From an uncultured Bacteroidales bacterium (GTDB lineage Bacteria > Bacteroidota > Bacteroidia > Bacteroidales > Paludibacteraceae), in the NCBI GenBank assembly GCA_934692905.1, contig CAKUUM010000024.1:1-32134 (forward strand): a stretch of 32,134 nucleotides of DNA, in the 5' to 3' direction. The notes beneath the pieces were generated by a model, which saw only the letters and a list, made by a program, of their open reading frames with translations, made no database searches and had not been told where the DNA came from. This document shows positions 7,947 to 16,219 of this stretch, piece after piece. A program made the translations under genes and the position numbers. How positions within the stretch are numbered: position 1 is the first letter of the stretch; each line of letters opens with the position of its first letter.

Positions 7947-9977
7947 CTACTCGGTGGCGTTGGTGAGCATTTGGAGGAAGTCGTCTTCGGAGACGAGCGG
8001 GATACCAAGGTCTTCGGCTTTCTTGCGCTTCTCGGGTCCCATGTTGTCGCCCGCGAGAATGAATGAGGTCTTCTTGCTGACCGAACCGACATTCTTGCCG
8101 CCGTTTGTCTCAATCATTGCCTTGTACTCGTCGCGACTATGGTGCGCGAATACGCCGGAGATGACGATGCTCTTTCCTGCGAGCAGGTCGGTGACAGGGG
8201 GTGTATCTTCAGTGCTCGCCATCTGCACGCCGGCAAGACGCAAACGGTTGACTATCTCGATGTTACGGAGGTCGTTGAAGTATGCGGTGATGTTGTCGGC
8301 TATTTGGTCACCGATGTCCTCGATGGACGTAAGTTGTTCGTGTGTCGCCCACTGGAGTTCGTCAATGGAGCGGTAGCGGCGGGCTATCTTCTTGGCGGTC
8401 GTCTCGCCGACCATGCGTATGCCAAGGGCGAAAAGGACGCGGCTCCACGGTACCTGTTTGCTGGCTTCGATACCCGCAAGTATATTCTGTGCCGACTTGA
8501 CACCGAGACGTTCCTGACGGGACAAGTCATTGAGTGTCAGGTCATATATATCGGCAATGTTATGCAGGAGCCCCTGTGAATAAAGGAGGTCGATAGTCTC
8601 CTCGCCGAGACCATCAATGTTCATGGCACGGCGGGAAACGAAGTGCTCTATCTTTCCCTTGATTTGTGGGGGACAACCTTGCTCGTTTGGGCAACGCCAT
8701 GCGGCTTCACCCTCTACGCGCACAAGAGGAGTGCCGCATTCGGGGCAGAGACTCGGAAAGACCTCCCCAACCCCTCCTTGCAAGGAGGGGCTTGCATCTG
8801 CATCTTTGCCGACTATCTTCGGTATGATTTCACCACCCTTTTCGACCCAGACCATGTCGCCTTCGCGGATGCCGAGGGAACGGATGAAATCCTCATTGTG
8901 AAGCGTGGCGCGTTGGACAACGGTGCCCGACAGTTGCACGGGGTCGAGGTTAGCGACGGGCGTAACCATCCCTGTGCGTCCGACCTGATAGGTGATGCGG
9001 CGGAGACGGGTGAGTTGGCGCTCGGCAGGGAACTTGTATGCGATAGCCCAACGGGGGGTTTTGGCTGTGTAGCCGAGGTCCTGCTGCTGTGCCAGGTTAT
9101 TCACTTTCAATACGATGCCGTCGGTGGCAACAGGCAGGTTCTTGCGCTCGGTGTCCCAATAGGCGATGTACTGCATGACCTCCTCGACGCTGTGGCAGAC
9201 GCGAATGGCATCGCTGACCTGGAAGCCCCATTGGCGCGCGAGTTGCAGACGCTCGTAGTGAGTGGTGCCCGGGAGATTGTCGCCGAGCATATAGTATAGG
9301 TATGCGGTCAACCCGCGCCGTGCTACCTCACGCGGGTCCTGTAGTTTGAGGGTACCCGAGGCAGCGTTGCGGGGATTGGCGAAGAGGGGTTCTTCTTGTT
9401 CCTCGCGCTCGTGGTTGAGTCGGTCAAAAGCCGTCCACGGAAGCAAGACCTCACCACGCAACTCGAAGAAGTCGGGTATATCGGGACGGTTGATTTGCCA
9501 TGGGATAGACGGAATGGTCTTGATGTTACTGAGTACGTCATCGCCGCGTATGCCGTCGCCGCGCGTAACGGCATGGGTGAGAATGCCGTGCTGATACCAG
9601 AGGGAGATGCTGAGCCCGTCGAATTTTAGTTCGCAGACAATCTCTACGTTATCCGGCAGTTTGCGTACCCAATCTTCCACCTCCTCGCGCGAATAGGTGT
9701 TGGCGAGGGAGAGCATGGGATAACGGTGGGTGACTTGCTCGAAGCCCTTTTTGGCGGTGAGGTCGGAGCCTACGTGCTGGGTGGGCGAATTGGGGTCTGC
9801 CATCTCGGGATGGAGAGCCTCAAGGTCCTGTAGGCGACGCATCTTGTGGTCGAACGCTTCGTCGGACATAGTCGGAGCGTTGAGGACGTAGTACTTGTAG
9901 TTGCTGTCCTCCAACTCACGGCGCAGGGCGAGGATTTCGTCGCGCTCGGGCTGGTCTATCTGGTCGAAAAGGTCCAT
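7947..9977 (-). CDS. ligA: NAD-dependent DNA ligase
   Basis: Seals nicks in duplex DNA during replication and repair using NAD+. The 676-residue protein shows the full LigA order: N-terminal Ia domain with the YYVLNAP and SDEAFD segments, adenylation domain with the AMP-accepting Lys118 in ELKFDGLS, OB domain, a zinc-binding set (CPECG, then CPNEQGC), HhH repeats (for example SIEDIGDQIADNI) and a C-terminal BRCT domain (about 595-676, GKSIVISGVFAHHSRDEYK). Residues about 396-403, just before the zinc finger, are encoded by a perfect 20-bp palindrome that reads in frame and appears to replace the usual linker. It lies 11 bp after the secreted nuclease gene on the same strand. Confidence 0.97.
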   Translation of the reverse strand: MDLFDQIDQPERDEILALRRELEDSNYKYYVLNAPTMSDEAFDHKMRRLQDLEALHPEMADPNSPTQHVGSDLTAKKGFEQVTHRYPMLSLANTYSREEVEDWVRKLPDNVEIVCELKFDGLSISLWYQHGILTHAVTRGDGIRGDDVLSNIKTIPSIPWQINRPDIPDFFELRGEVLLPWTAFDRLNHEREEQEEPLFANPRNAASGTLKLQDPREVARRGLTAYLYYMLGDNLPGTTHYERLQLARQWGFQVSDAIRVCHSVEEVMQYIAYWDTERKNLPVATDGIVLKVNNLAQQQDLGYTAKTPRWAIAYKFPAERQLTRLRRITYQVGRTGMVTPVANLDPVQLSGTVVQRATLHNEDFIRSLGIREGDMVWVEKGGEIIPKIVGKDADASPSLQGGVGEVFPSLCPECGTPLVRVEGEAAWRCPNEQGCPPQIKGKIEHFVSRRAMNIDGLGEETIDLLYSQGLLHNIADIYDLTLNDLSRQERLGVKSAQNILAGIEASKQVPWSRVLFALGIRMVGETTAKKIARRYRSIDELQWATHEQLTSIEDIGDQIADNITAYFNDLRNIEIVNRLRLAGVQMASTEDTPPVTDLLAGKSIVISGVFAHHSRDEYKAMIETNGGKNVGSVSKKTSFILAGDNMGPEKRKKAEDLGIPLVSEDDFLQMLTNATE
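8771..8790. repeat. Perfect 20-bp palindrome inside ligA
   Basis: cccctccttg followed directly by its reverse complement caaggagggg. Read on the minus strand, the palindrome and its flanks encode SPSLQGGVGEV between the OB and zinc-finger domains of LigA. It looks like a small palindromic element carried in frame. Confidence 0.8.
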
Positions 9978-9988
9978 GGTGTTTGAGA

Positions 9989-11605
9989 TTAGCGGACAAT
10001 AAGTTTGGTGGGAAGGCAGGTGCCCTGACCATATATATTAAGGATATAGATGCCTTGCGACAGATCATCAATATATTGCTCTACGGAGACTATCCTGCCT
10101 TGCGTAACGATTTGTCCGTCAATGCGATAGACTATATAATAGCCGCCTTCGGCATTACGTATGCAGGGCGTGGCCCCCTCGTAGAAAACCTCGTAGTTGT
10201 TGAGCGAGGGTTCGGTGTGGCGGGTGGAGGTGCTGCTATCCAAGCGCAGTCCGACCAGTATGGGGTCGTGGTCGCTGCAGCGGAACATGGTGAGGTCATC
10301 GGAACTGTCGTAGGTGTAGCGGTCGTGCTCGTCAGAGTTGATGTGGTACGCCACCATGCCCGTGACCTGCGGGTACAGGGTGGAGTTGCAGAGGGCATGG
10401 TCGAGGTAGCCCGCCTGACCGCGGAAAGTGTAACTATAACTGCTGTCGGCATGGAAGGCACGATGGAGATCAATCATTCCGCCATCGCGGAGGGCAGTAA
10501 TGGGGTCCTCCTTGGCATAGGCGTTGAGGTCGCCCATGATGAGAATGTCATCGTCATGAAAACTGAGACGGTCGCGGTCGTAGGAAGCCAGCACGGCTTT
10601 GGCTTCCTGCACGCGCTTGGCATTGTAGGCCCCCTGTCCGTCACCTTGGTCGCGGTTGTCGCCAGTAGCGTTGTAGGCTCCGCTTTTCGACTTGAAATGG
10701 TTGATAGAAAAAATAAACCGCTCGCCAGTGGCATTCTCGGTGAACACCTGCGCTTTCTTGCGCGTGGGGAGGTAGGAGTCGGTGCTACGGAGAGCGCCAT
10801 AGGGAGTCACCGTTTGGGTGCAATAGACATACCCGGATTTGGTGTAAGTGCCGTTGACAGAGGTTCCGTCATCAATGGCGCGGAAAGTCCGCCCTGTCAG
10901 ACGCGAGAGGTCGGCGGCAATCTCATTCATGGCATCCGAACCCTGTTGCACCTCCACAAGACCATAGATGTCGGCGTTGATTTTAGACAATGCCGCACTA
11001 ATCTTGGCACGTTGCTTCTGGTGCTCGGCATTGTTGCCCGGTCCCATAGTGCTTGAACCAGAGCCGTATGCCTGGGTAAGGTAGTATTCGCAGTTCATGG
11101 CGCAAACCAGCAATGTATGCTGCCCGCGCATATTGACGGCGTCTTTGTCGTAGCCCTGCTCGAGGTCAGCACGCGTGTTACCCGCCCATGTGCAGGATTT
11201 CCATTGTACACTGCCTGTGCTGCTGACGTACACCACAAGGTCCACCAGGCGCTCGCCCATACGGTGGTAGCCGCTCACACCCGTCAGCGTGATTTCGCCC
11301 GTCCGGTTGGCAGAGAGGATGTCGTTATACTCTGCAGAAAGCGGAATCGCCTGATTGGTAGGCGAATAGGTTCTGTGTGGAGAGATAGTGAGACTGCCGC
11401 TGTTGTAGTTGTTGGTGACATAGAAAGGGGTGGTAAAACGGATTGTCTGCCCCACATATTGTCTAAGGTCGGTGTTCGCCCATGTCTGCGGATTGGCAAT
11501 GCTGACAGGGGTTTGGGCACAAAAAGAAGTATAATCTGTAAAAGATACACCCAAAAGTAGGGTGCACAATATTATAGAACGTGCTGCTATATGGAGATAC
11601 CTCAT
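9989..11605 (-). CDS. Secreted endonuclease/exonuclease/phosphatase-family nuclease with T9SS-type C-terminus
   Basis: A 538-residue exported hydrolase of the EEP (DNase I-like) superfamily. Signal peptide at the N-terminus (MRYLHIAARSIILCTLLLG); then a beta-rich OB-like region (about 35-140); then the nuclease domain with the metal-binding Glu in YGLVEVQ (about 218), NHFKSK, MGDLNAY (Asp about 359) and SDHDP (His about 446). The final ~70 residues (GQIVTQGRIVSVEQ, DLSQGIYILNI, ending KLIVR) match a type A T9SS sorting domain, so surface display or release is expected. I chose ATG 11605 rather than 11635 because the promoter -7 element covers 11633-11640. It resembles ExeM/NucH-like extracellular nucleases. 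Probable role: degradation of extracellular DNA for nutrients or matrix remodelling. Confidence 0.88.
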   Translation of the reverse strand: MRYLHIAARSIILCTLLLGVSFTDYTSFCAQTPVSIANPQTWANTDLRQYVGQTIRFTTPFYVTNNYNSGSLTISPHRTYSPTNQAIPLSAEYNDILSANRTGEITLTGVSGYHRMGERLVDLVVYVSSTGSVQWKSCTWAGNTRADLEQGYDKDAVNMRGQHTLLVCAMNCEYYLTQAYGSGSSTMGPGNNAEHQKQRAKISAALSKINADIYGLVEVQQGSDAMNEIAADLSRLTGRTFRAIDDGTSVNGTYTKSGYVYCTQTVTPYGALRSTDSYLPTRKKAQVFTENATGERFIFSINHFKSKSGAYNATGDNRDQGDGQGAYNAKRVQEAKAVLASYDRDRLSFHDDDILIMGDLNAYAKEDPITALRDGGMIDLHRAFHADSSYSYTFRGQAGYLDHALCNSTLYPQVTGMVAYHINSDEHDRYTYDSSDDLTMFRCSDHDPILVGLRLDSSTSTRHTEPSLNNYEVFYEGATPCIRNAEGGYYIVYRIDGQIVTQGRIVSVEQYIDDLSQGIYILNIYGQGTCLPTKLIVR

Positions 11606-11632
11606 AATTAAAAAACAGATTTTTATAGTGTG

Positions 11633-11663
11633 CAAAATTAGTATTTTTCCGCGACTTGTGCAA
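11633..11663 (-). promoter_or_regulatory. Bacteroidota promoter for the secreted nuclease
   Basis: On the minus strand, TTG (11663-11661), a 20-nt spacer and TAATTTTG (11640-11633) match the TTG-N20-TAnnTTTG consensus exactly. It lies ~30 nt before the chosen start codon. Confidence 0.8.
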
Positions 11664-11700
11664 AAAGCACATATTTTTTACATAAAAATGCACTCTGTAT

Positions 11701-11731
11701 TTGCAGGGTTCAAAAAAAAACAGTACCTTTG
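11701..11731 (+). promoter_or_regulatory. Promoter of tRNA-Lys
   Basis: TTG at 11701-11703, 20-nt spacer and TACCTTTG at 11724-11731, ending 44 bp before the mature tRNA 5' end. Confidence 0.85.
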
Positions 11732-11775
11732 CACCCGCTTTCGAGAAACGATAGTGTTTCGCGCGTCAAAGCAGA

Positions 11776-11848
11776 GTCTCCCTAGCTCAGTTGGTAGAGC
11801 AACTGACTCTTAATCAGTGGGTCGAGGGTTCGAGTCCCTCGGGGGACA
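11776..11848 (+). tRNA. tRNA-Lys (anticodon CUU)
   Basis: A complete 73-nt cloverleaf. The acceptor stem gtctccc pairs with gggggac (one G-U), followed by discriminator A. The D-arm contains agctcagttggtagagc, the anticodon stem actga/tcagt holds the loop ctcttaa with anticodon CTT, and the T-arm is gaggg ttcgagt ccctc. The 3' CCA is not encoded. It is a single-gene transcription unit with its own promoter and terminator. Confidence 0.98.
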
Positions 11849-11865
11849 CAGAGAAAGTGTTGAGT

Positions 11866-11901
11866 GAATAGGTTGCATAACAGCAATCTATTCGTTTTTT
11901 T
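11866..11901 (+). terminator. Intrinsic terminator after tRNA-Lys
   Basis: An 11-bp stem (gaataggttgc / gcaatctattc, one G-U) with a 6-nt loop is followed by gttttttt. It ends at the stop codon of the convergent deacetylase-like gene. Confidence 0.88.
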
Positions 11902-12748
11902 ATCCCTTGATGGTGATTAGCAGGAACTTGACAATATTCTTGAGCGACTGTGTGAGCAGTTCCCTACCCCACTGAAACGGGCGGTCGGTCCAACGTTGCG
12001 GGTGCGTGGTTATCATCAGTTGCGCAGGAAGCAGCTGTGAATGAGGATGATGCGATGCTGCATGCTGAGTAGGATTTGCGCAGTCTGCACAAAGCGCAAG
12101 AGCGCTCAGGAGGTCATTTGTGGAATGATAAACCAAGCCGCGTGAAATCCATTGGTCTTGATACACAGGCACTTTGTCGCGCAATGAGACCCGATAGCCA
12201 TCCCAACGACGCCCTGTGTCAGTAAGATAAAAAACACGGCTGAAATCCACGTCAAAATATGGCTCTCCAATGATGCCATAGTCATGATAATCATAGGTTT
12301 TCCAGAGGTCCCGCCCGTCCCATCGGCTGGTAGGTGCGCCATGCATACAGATGGTGCGAACCGGATAAAACTGCCGAAAATAGGCAAGTTGCTGCTCAAA
12401 ATGGGTGATTGCCAAGCGGACATCGCCATTCGCAAGCGCCATATCCTCATAATGATAGCCAATCTCGTGTCCGAGTGACGCGATGGCACGTATGTATTCA
12501 GGCTTGTTGCTGACGGGCACTGCACGAAAATAATAGGATGCACGTATGCCGAGAGCATGCTCAATCTGCGCCGTTTGCAGACTATTCCCGGGACGGGCAT
12601 CCACATCGTGGCGCAGGATAACGAACTGCGAATCAGACAGTTGGTCACGGGTATCGCAATACTGCTCAAACGTCAGGAAACGATAGCCCGCCGCCTGCAA
12701 GGCAGTGAGCAGTTCGCGGTATCGGCAAAGTGTGAAATCACGTGTCAT
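11900..12748 (-). CDS. Polysaccharide deacetylase-like protein (NodB/CE4-related)
   Basis: A 282-residue protein without signal peptide. The motif ILRHDVDARPG (His47, Asp48, Asp50) corresponds to the metal/catalytic Asp-Asp motif of the NodB homology domain, and HEIGYHYEDM (94-103) resembles its HxxxH zinc motif in altered form. CMHGAPTSRWDGRDLWK fits a later active-site loop. This resembles the WbmS-like deacetylase branch seen in surface-polysaccharide loci. Its ATG overlaps the stop of the AraC regulator by 4 bp (ATGA), so it is translationally coupled to it. Probable role: N-deacetylation of a cytoplasmic or lipid-linked sugar precursor; the substrate is unknown. Confidence 0.78.
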   Translation of the reverse strand: MTRDFTLCRYRELLTALQAAGYRFLTFEQYCDTRDQLSDSQFVILRHDVDARPGNSLQTAQIEHALGIRASYYFRAVPVSNKPEYIRAIASLGHEIGYHYEDMALANGDVRLAITHFEQQLAYFRQFYPVRTICMHGAPTSRWDGRDLWKTYDYHDYGIIGEPYFDVDFSRVFYLTDTGRRWDGYRVSLRDKVPVYQDQWISRGLVYHSTNDLLSALALCADCANPTQHAASHHPHSQLLPAQLMITTHPQRWTDRPFQWGRELLTQSLKNIVKFLLITIKG

Positions 12749-13650
12749 AATTCCGACGGCTTATCCTTGCAGTTTCTACTTTGCTGGCGGAATGCTTGCG
12801 GGCTCATACCCGTCTGAAGGCGGAAATACTTGCAGAAACTGCTGGCACTGGCATAGTTCATCTCGTAAGCAATCTCCTTGACGGTGTCGTTGGTATTGAG
12901 GAGAATCTGTTTGATTTCGCGGATAGCAATGCTGTTGATGATGTCGGTAGGCGTCTTGCCGGTGACCTGCTTGCAGATATAAGTCAGGTATTTGGGCGTA
13001 ATCGCCATCTCGTCGGCGTACCAGCGCACGGAATAACGCGAAGTATGGTTGGTTTCAAGCAGTTGGACAAACTGGTAAAACAACTGGTTGAGCCGCGACT
13101 TGTTGGCGGTCATATTGCCAATGACACATGCCCCCGCAAAGTCGGAATGCTGCTGCATATTTGCCTCAACCATATGGAGAATCTCAAAGATAACGGCTTG
13201 CGCGAGAGCATCTGAAATGCGGTCCTGGTAAGGGCTCCTGACCTGAATATGGAGGTTAATGAGTTGCTCATACGCGTCATAAAGGGCGATTTGATGCTCG
13301 TTCATGTGGATGATAGGGTGCAAACGGACATACTGCAACTTGTCGTACCAATTGCTCTCCACACGCAGGCACGAATAGACAACATCGTTGAGCAACTCTT
13401 GCTGTACACAGAATATAATGCTGTGAAAATCAGGCGTGTACATATACCCGTTTGACAGGAAATCAGGCATACAGAGCATAAGGTCGTGCTCGCGCATTTC
13501 ATAGCCGTCGTGGTTGTCGGATTCAATGCGCAAACGCCCTTGTTTGCACAAAATAACAATCACCGTGCCCATCGGCAATGTGATATTTTGCATCAGACTA
13601 TCCAAGTCGTCCGACACACAGATGTTCTTAAAAGGGATGATTTTCTCCAT
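12745..13650 (-). CDS. AraC-family transcriptional regulator
   Basis: The 301-residue protein has a cupin-like N-terminal sensor half (about 1-160, with MREHDLMLCMPDFLSNGYMY) and a C-terminal pair of helix-turn-helix motifs (about 200-290: YADEMAITPKYLTYICKQVTG, in which the first recognition helix lies, and IAYEMNYASASSFCKYFR, then TGMSPQAFR), the signature of AraC/XylS regulators. It overlaps the deacetylase-like gene by 4 bp, so it probably controls its own two-gene operon. The effector is unknown. A TACCTTTG promoter lies 43 bp upstream. Confidence 0.93.
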   Translation of the reverse strand: MEKIIPFKNICVSDDLDSLMQNITLPMGTVIVILCKQGRLRIESDNHDGYEMREHDLMLCMPDFLSNGYMYTPDFHSIIFCVQQELLNDVVYSCLRVESNWYDKLQYVRLHPIIHMNEHQIALYDAYEQLINLHIQVRSPYQDRISDALAQAVIFEILHMVEANMQQHSDFAGACVIGNMTANKSRLNQLFYQFVQLLETNHTSRYSVRWYADEMAITPKYLTYICKQVTGKTPTDIINSIAIREIKQILLNTNDTVKEIAYEMNYASASSFCKYFRLQTGMSPQAFRQQSRNCKDKPSEL

Positions 13651-13692
13651 AATCTATTCCGTTTTTCACACATTTGTGCATTTATTTGGCAG

Positions 13693-13700
13693 CAAAGGTA
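13693..13700 (-). promoter_or_regulatory. -7 element upstream of the AraC regulator
   Basis: The minus strand reads TACCTTTG 43 bp before the start codon. No TTG sits at the usual spacing, so the promoter may need activation, in keeping with a regulated AraC gene. Confidence 0.6.
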
Positions 13701-13796
13701 CAAAAAATATTCCGATTGCGCTCTCCTTTCTTGCACAATTTTTGCGCAAAAAGGGCGAAAAGGAAATATGAATAATCATTTTTTCTATTTGGAACA

Positions 13797-13826
13797 TTGC
13801 CAAACCATCAAAAAACACTATCTTTG
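13797..13826 (+). promoter_or_regulatory. Promoter of the phospholipid gene pair
   Basis: TTG at 13797-13799, a 19-nt spacer and TATCTTTG at 13819-13826. It drives the CDP-alcohol phosphatidyltransferase and cardiolipin synthase genes with a ~130-nt 5' UTR that holds a repeat tract. Confidence 0.82.
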
Positions 13827-13840
13827 CGGCGGGTAATTCG

Positions 13841-13920
13841 GATGTACGATTTACGAATTTACGATGTATAAATTTACGATGTACGATTCATGATGTACGG
13901 TTGAGTAAAAATGTACGATC
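13841..13920. repeat. Degenerate gatgtacgattta repeat tract
   Basis: About six imperfect units (gatgtacgatttac, gaatttac, gatgtataaatttac, gatgtacgattcat, gatgtacggttgag, aatgtacgatcc) fill the leader of the phospholipid genes. A related tract in the opposite orientation is at 28931-28962. Confidence 0.7.
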
Positions 13921-13958
13921 CGGAATGCCCAAACTACTAACCATAAAAGAACCGGAAT

Positions 13959-14705
13959 ATGGAAACCAATCAGCAAAAAACGGGCGCTGGAACAGGTATT
14001 CGCCCCGCAAAACGCATCCAGACTTCAATACTAAACGGAGTGGAACGCAAAGCCCTCGTGTGGATGGCAGAACGCATGCCGCGATGGGTGACCTCGGATA
14101 TGTTGTCAGGCGTAGGAGTGGTAGGTGCCATTATCATTGCAGCAGGTTATATTTTGTCGGATATCAACATTAACTACCTGTGGCTCAGTTCTTTCGGGTT
14201 TGTTATACACTGGTTTGGCGACTCAATGGACGGTTCGCTGGCGCGGGTCCGCCATACGCAACGCCCTGTTTACGGTTTTTACCTTGACCACACATTGGAC
14301 GCCGTGACGGAGTTCATCATGTTCTTTGGCGCAGGTATGTCGGGGCTTCTAAGGCTGGATATTGCCATGATGGTTTTTGTGTCGTATCTGCTTATGACAC
14401 TGAACGTTACCATCAATTCGCACCTCAAGAGCGAATTCAAACTGACATATGCCAAATTGGGTCCGACTGAGTTCCGCCTGCTGATGATTATCCTCAACAC
14501 CTTACTTATATATGTGGCTCCCCTGCGCGAGTTCTCCACCACGCTCAAGTATTTCGGCAGCAGCCTTACATTGAGCGGACTGGACATTGTAGCGATATGC
14601 ATATTCCTGATAATCATGGCTATATACACGTGCACCGTGATTGCTGACGCACATGGCTATGCCCAATCCGACCCTCTGCCGAAGACTCCGCAAAACCCGA
14701 AATAG
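13959..14705 (+). CDS. CDP-alcohol phosphatidyltransferase
   Basis: An integral membrane enzyme that transfers a phosphatidyl group from a CDP-activated lipid to an alcohol acceptor. The family motif is present from residue 88: D-SM-DG-SL-AR, nine residues, G-FYL-D-HTL-D, giving the four metal-binding Asp. Several hydrophobic segments (for example GVGVVGAIIIAAGYIL and LDIVAICIFLIIMAIY) are consistent with about six membrane helices in 248 residues. Cardiolipin synthase follows after 3 bp, which suggests a role in phosphatidylglycerol or related phospholipid synthesis, but the acceptor alcohol cannot be read from sequence. Confidence 0.9.
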   Translation: METNQQKTGAGTGIRPAKRIQTSILNGVERKALVWMAERMPRWVTSDMLSGVGVVGAIIIAAGYILSDININYLWLSSFGFVIHWFGDSMDGSLARVRHTQRPVYGFYLDHTLDAVTEFIMFFGAGMSGLLRLDIAMMVFVSYLLMTLNVTINSHLKSEFKLTYAKLGPTEFRLLMIILNTLLIYVAPLREFSTTLKYFGSSLTLSGLDIVAICIFLIIMAIYTCTVIADAHGYAQSDPLPKTPQNPK

Positions 14706-14708
14706 TCT

Positions 14709-16097
14709 ATGCCTCTGTGGCTCCGCATAGTAGTGGCGGTATTCGCGCTAAACGCCATTGCCGTCATCGTTACCGAAAACCGACGCCCCGCCAATGCGTG
14801 GGCATGGATTTTGCTGCTACTCACGGTCCCAGGCATCGGGCTGATTATCTATTACCTGTTCGGCACGCGTGCCAGCCGTTTTCCGCTCATCAGCACTGCA
14901 GATTGGCAACGTCTGAAGGCACATTCCGAGCCACAGTGCGCCAAGCAAGTGCCTGATTATCCGCTTGTTAACCTATTACAGAGCATCAACACCGCCTACC
15001 CCATCGCAGGCAATGACACCCGCCTGTACACCACTTTTACGACGATGTGGGAGGATATGCAAGCCGATATCGCCGAGGCAACAGAAAGCGTACATTTTCA
15101 GTTCTTCAAGTTCGAAGACGACCAAGTGGGGCAACAGGTCAGCAACCTGCTCATTGCCAAGGCGCAACAGGGCGTGGAGGTGCGTGTGCTATACGATGCC
15201 GCCGCCAATTGGCTGGTGCCGCACCGTTTCTTCCGCCGCCTGCGCGACAACGGCGTGATGGCTGAGCCTTTCAACCGCATATTCCCGTTTCTGACGCCCT
15301 TTTCCAACTACCGCAACCACCGCAAAGTGGTGGTCATAGACGGCCGTATCGGATACCTCGGCGGCATGAATATCGCAGAACGCTACAAGAAAGGCGTCCA
15401 TGGCGGCATTTGGCGCGACACGCACCTGCGCATCAGCGGTCCGGCGGTCAGCGAACTGCAAACGACCTTCCTGATGGATTGGCACTTTGCCTCCAAGCGA
15501 CTGCTATGCAATGACTTATACTACCCACAGATTGACCCGCAGGGCCCATCGCTGATGCAAATTGCCTCTGCCAACCCGTCCGACCCGTGGCGTGTGATGA
15601 ACCAGTCGCTGACAATGCTCGTAGCGCGCAGCAACCGGTATGTGTACCTGCAATCGCCGTATTTTCTGCCCACAGAATCGCTGATGAACGCGCTTTGCAG
15701 TGCCGCGCAGGCGGGTATTGACGTACGGTTGATGCTGCCCGTTCGCGGCGACAAGGGGGTACTGGTGCCCAAGGCAAGTTGCTCGTTTTACGAACGGGCG
15801 TTGGGCGCAGGGGTTCGCATCTACCTGTACCGGAACGGCTATCTGCACGCCAAGACGGCGGTGTCCGACGATACTATCGCCAGCATTGGCAGCACCAATA
15901 TCGACCCGCGTAGCCTGCGCCTGTCGTTTGAGGTGAATGCCTTTATCTATGACGCCGAAGTGGCTCGTAAACAGCGCAATATCTTCCTCGATGATATGAA
16001 ATACTGCCACGCACTGACCCTCGAAGAGTGGCAACGCCGCTCGCGCATAGAGCGCCTGAAAGAATCATTGGCACGGCTGTTCATGCCGATACTGTAA
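14709..16097 (+). CDS. cls: Cardiolipin synthase (phospholipase D family)
   Basis: Condenses two phosphatidylglycerol molecules (or an equivalent pair) into cardiolipin at the inner membrane. Two N-terminal membrane helices of the PLDc_N type (about 5-22 and 31-51) precede two HKD motifs: NHRKVVVIDGRIGYLGGMN with His204, and LHAKTAVSDDTIASIGSTN with His380. Their order and 462-residue length match bacterial Cls. It begins 3 bp after the phosphatidyltransferase stop codon, so the pair is one operon. The gene symbol denotes the family; paralogue identity is not determinable here. Confidence 0.94.
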   Translation: MPLWLRIVVAVFALNAIAVIVTENRRPANAWAWILLLLTVPGIGLIIYYLFGTRASRFPLISTADWQRLKAHSEPQCAKQVPDYPLVNLLQSINTAYPIAGNDTRLYTTFTTMWEDMQADIAEATESVHFQFFKFEDDQVGQQVSNLLIAKAQQGVEVRVLYDAAANWLVPHRFFRRLRDNGVMAEPFNRIFPFLTPFSNYRNHRKVVVIDGRIGYLGGMNIAERYKKGVHGGIWRDTHLRISGPAVSELQTTFLMDWHFASKRLLCNDLYYPQIDPQGPSLMQIASANPSDPWRVMNQSLTMLVARSNRYVYLQSPYFLPTESLMNALCSAAQAGIDVRLMLPVRGDKGVLVPKASCSFYERALGAGVRIYLYRNGYLHAKTAVSDDTIASIGSTNIDPRSLRLSFEVNAFIYDAEVARKQRNIFLDDMKYCHALTLEEWQRRSRIERLKESLARLFMPIL

Positions 16098-16159
16098 CCG
16101 CCAACCACAGGGTAAGGTCAGGGAAGGGGCATGGCATTGTTTTTCACCATATTTGGGTA

Positions 16160-16190
16160 TTGCGGGAACTGCCAAATGGCAGTACCTTTG
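16160..16190 (+). promoter_or_regulatory. feoB operon promoter
   Basis: TTG at 16160-16162, a 20-nt spacer and TACCTTTG at 16183-16190. It places transcription start near 16197 and so supports the feoB start at 16220 rather than further upstream. Confidence 0.87.
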
Positions 16191-16209
16191 CACCTTGTTT
16201 GAGACAAGG
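16169..16209 (+). promoter_or_regulatory. Two inverted repeats overlapping the feoB promoter (candidate operators)
   Basis: ctgcca-aa-tggcag (16169-16182) fills the spacer between the promoter elements, and ccttgt-ttgag-acaagg (16193-16209) covers the expected transcription start. Their position suits a repressor such as an iron-responsive regulator, but neither matches a consensus I can name. Confidence 0.5.
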
Positions 16210-16219
16210 ATCGCAAATT

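Noticed and set aside
9983..11056. 357-codon plus-strand frame opposite the secreted nuclease
   Set aside because: It is Val/Gly-rich antisense sequence, whereas the minus strand encodes all nuclease motifs.
16028..16219. Upstream extension of feoB
   Set aside because: It lies over the end of cls and before the TACCTTTG promoter; the frame there is not FeoB-like.
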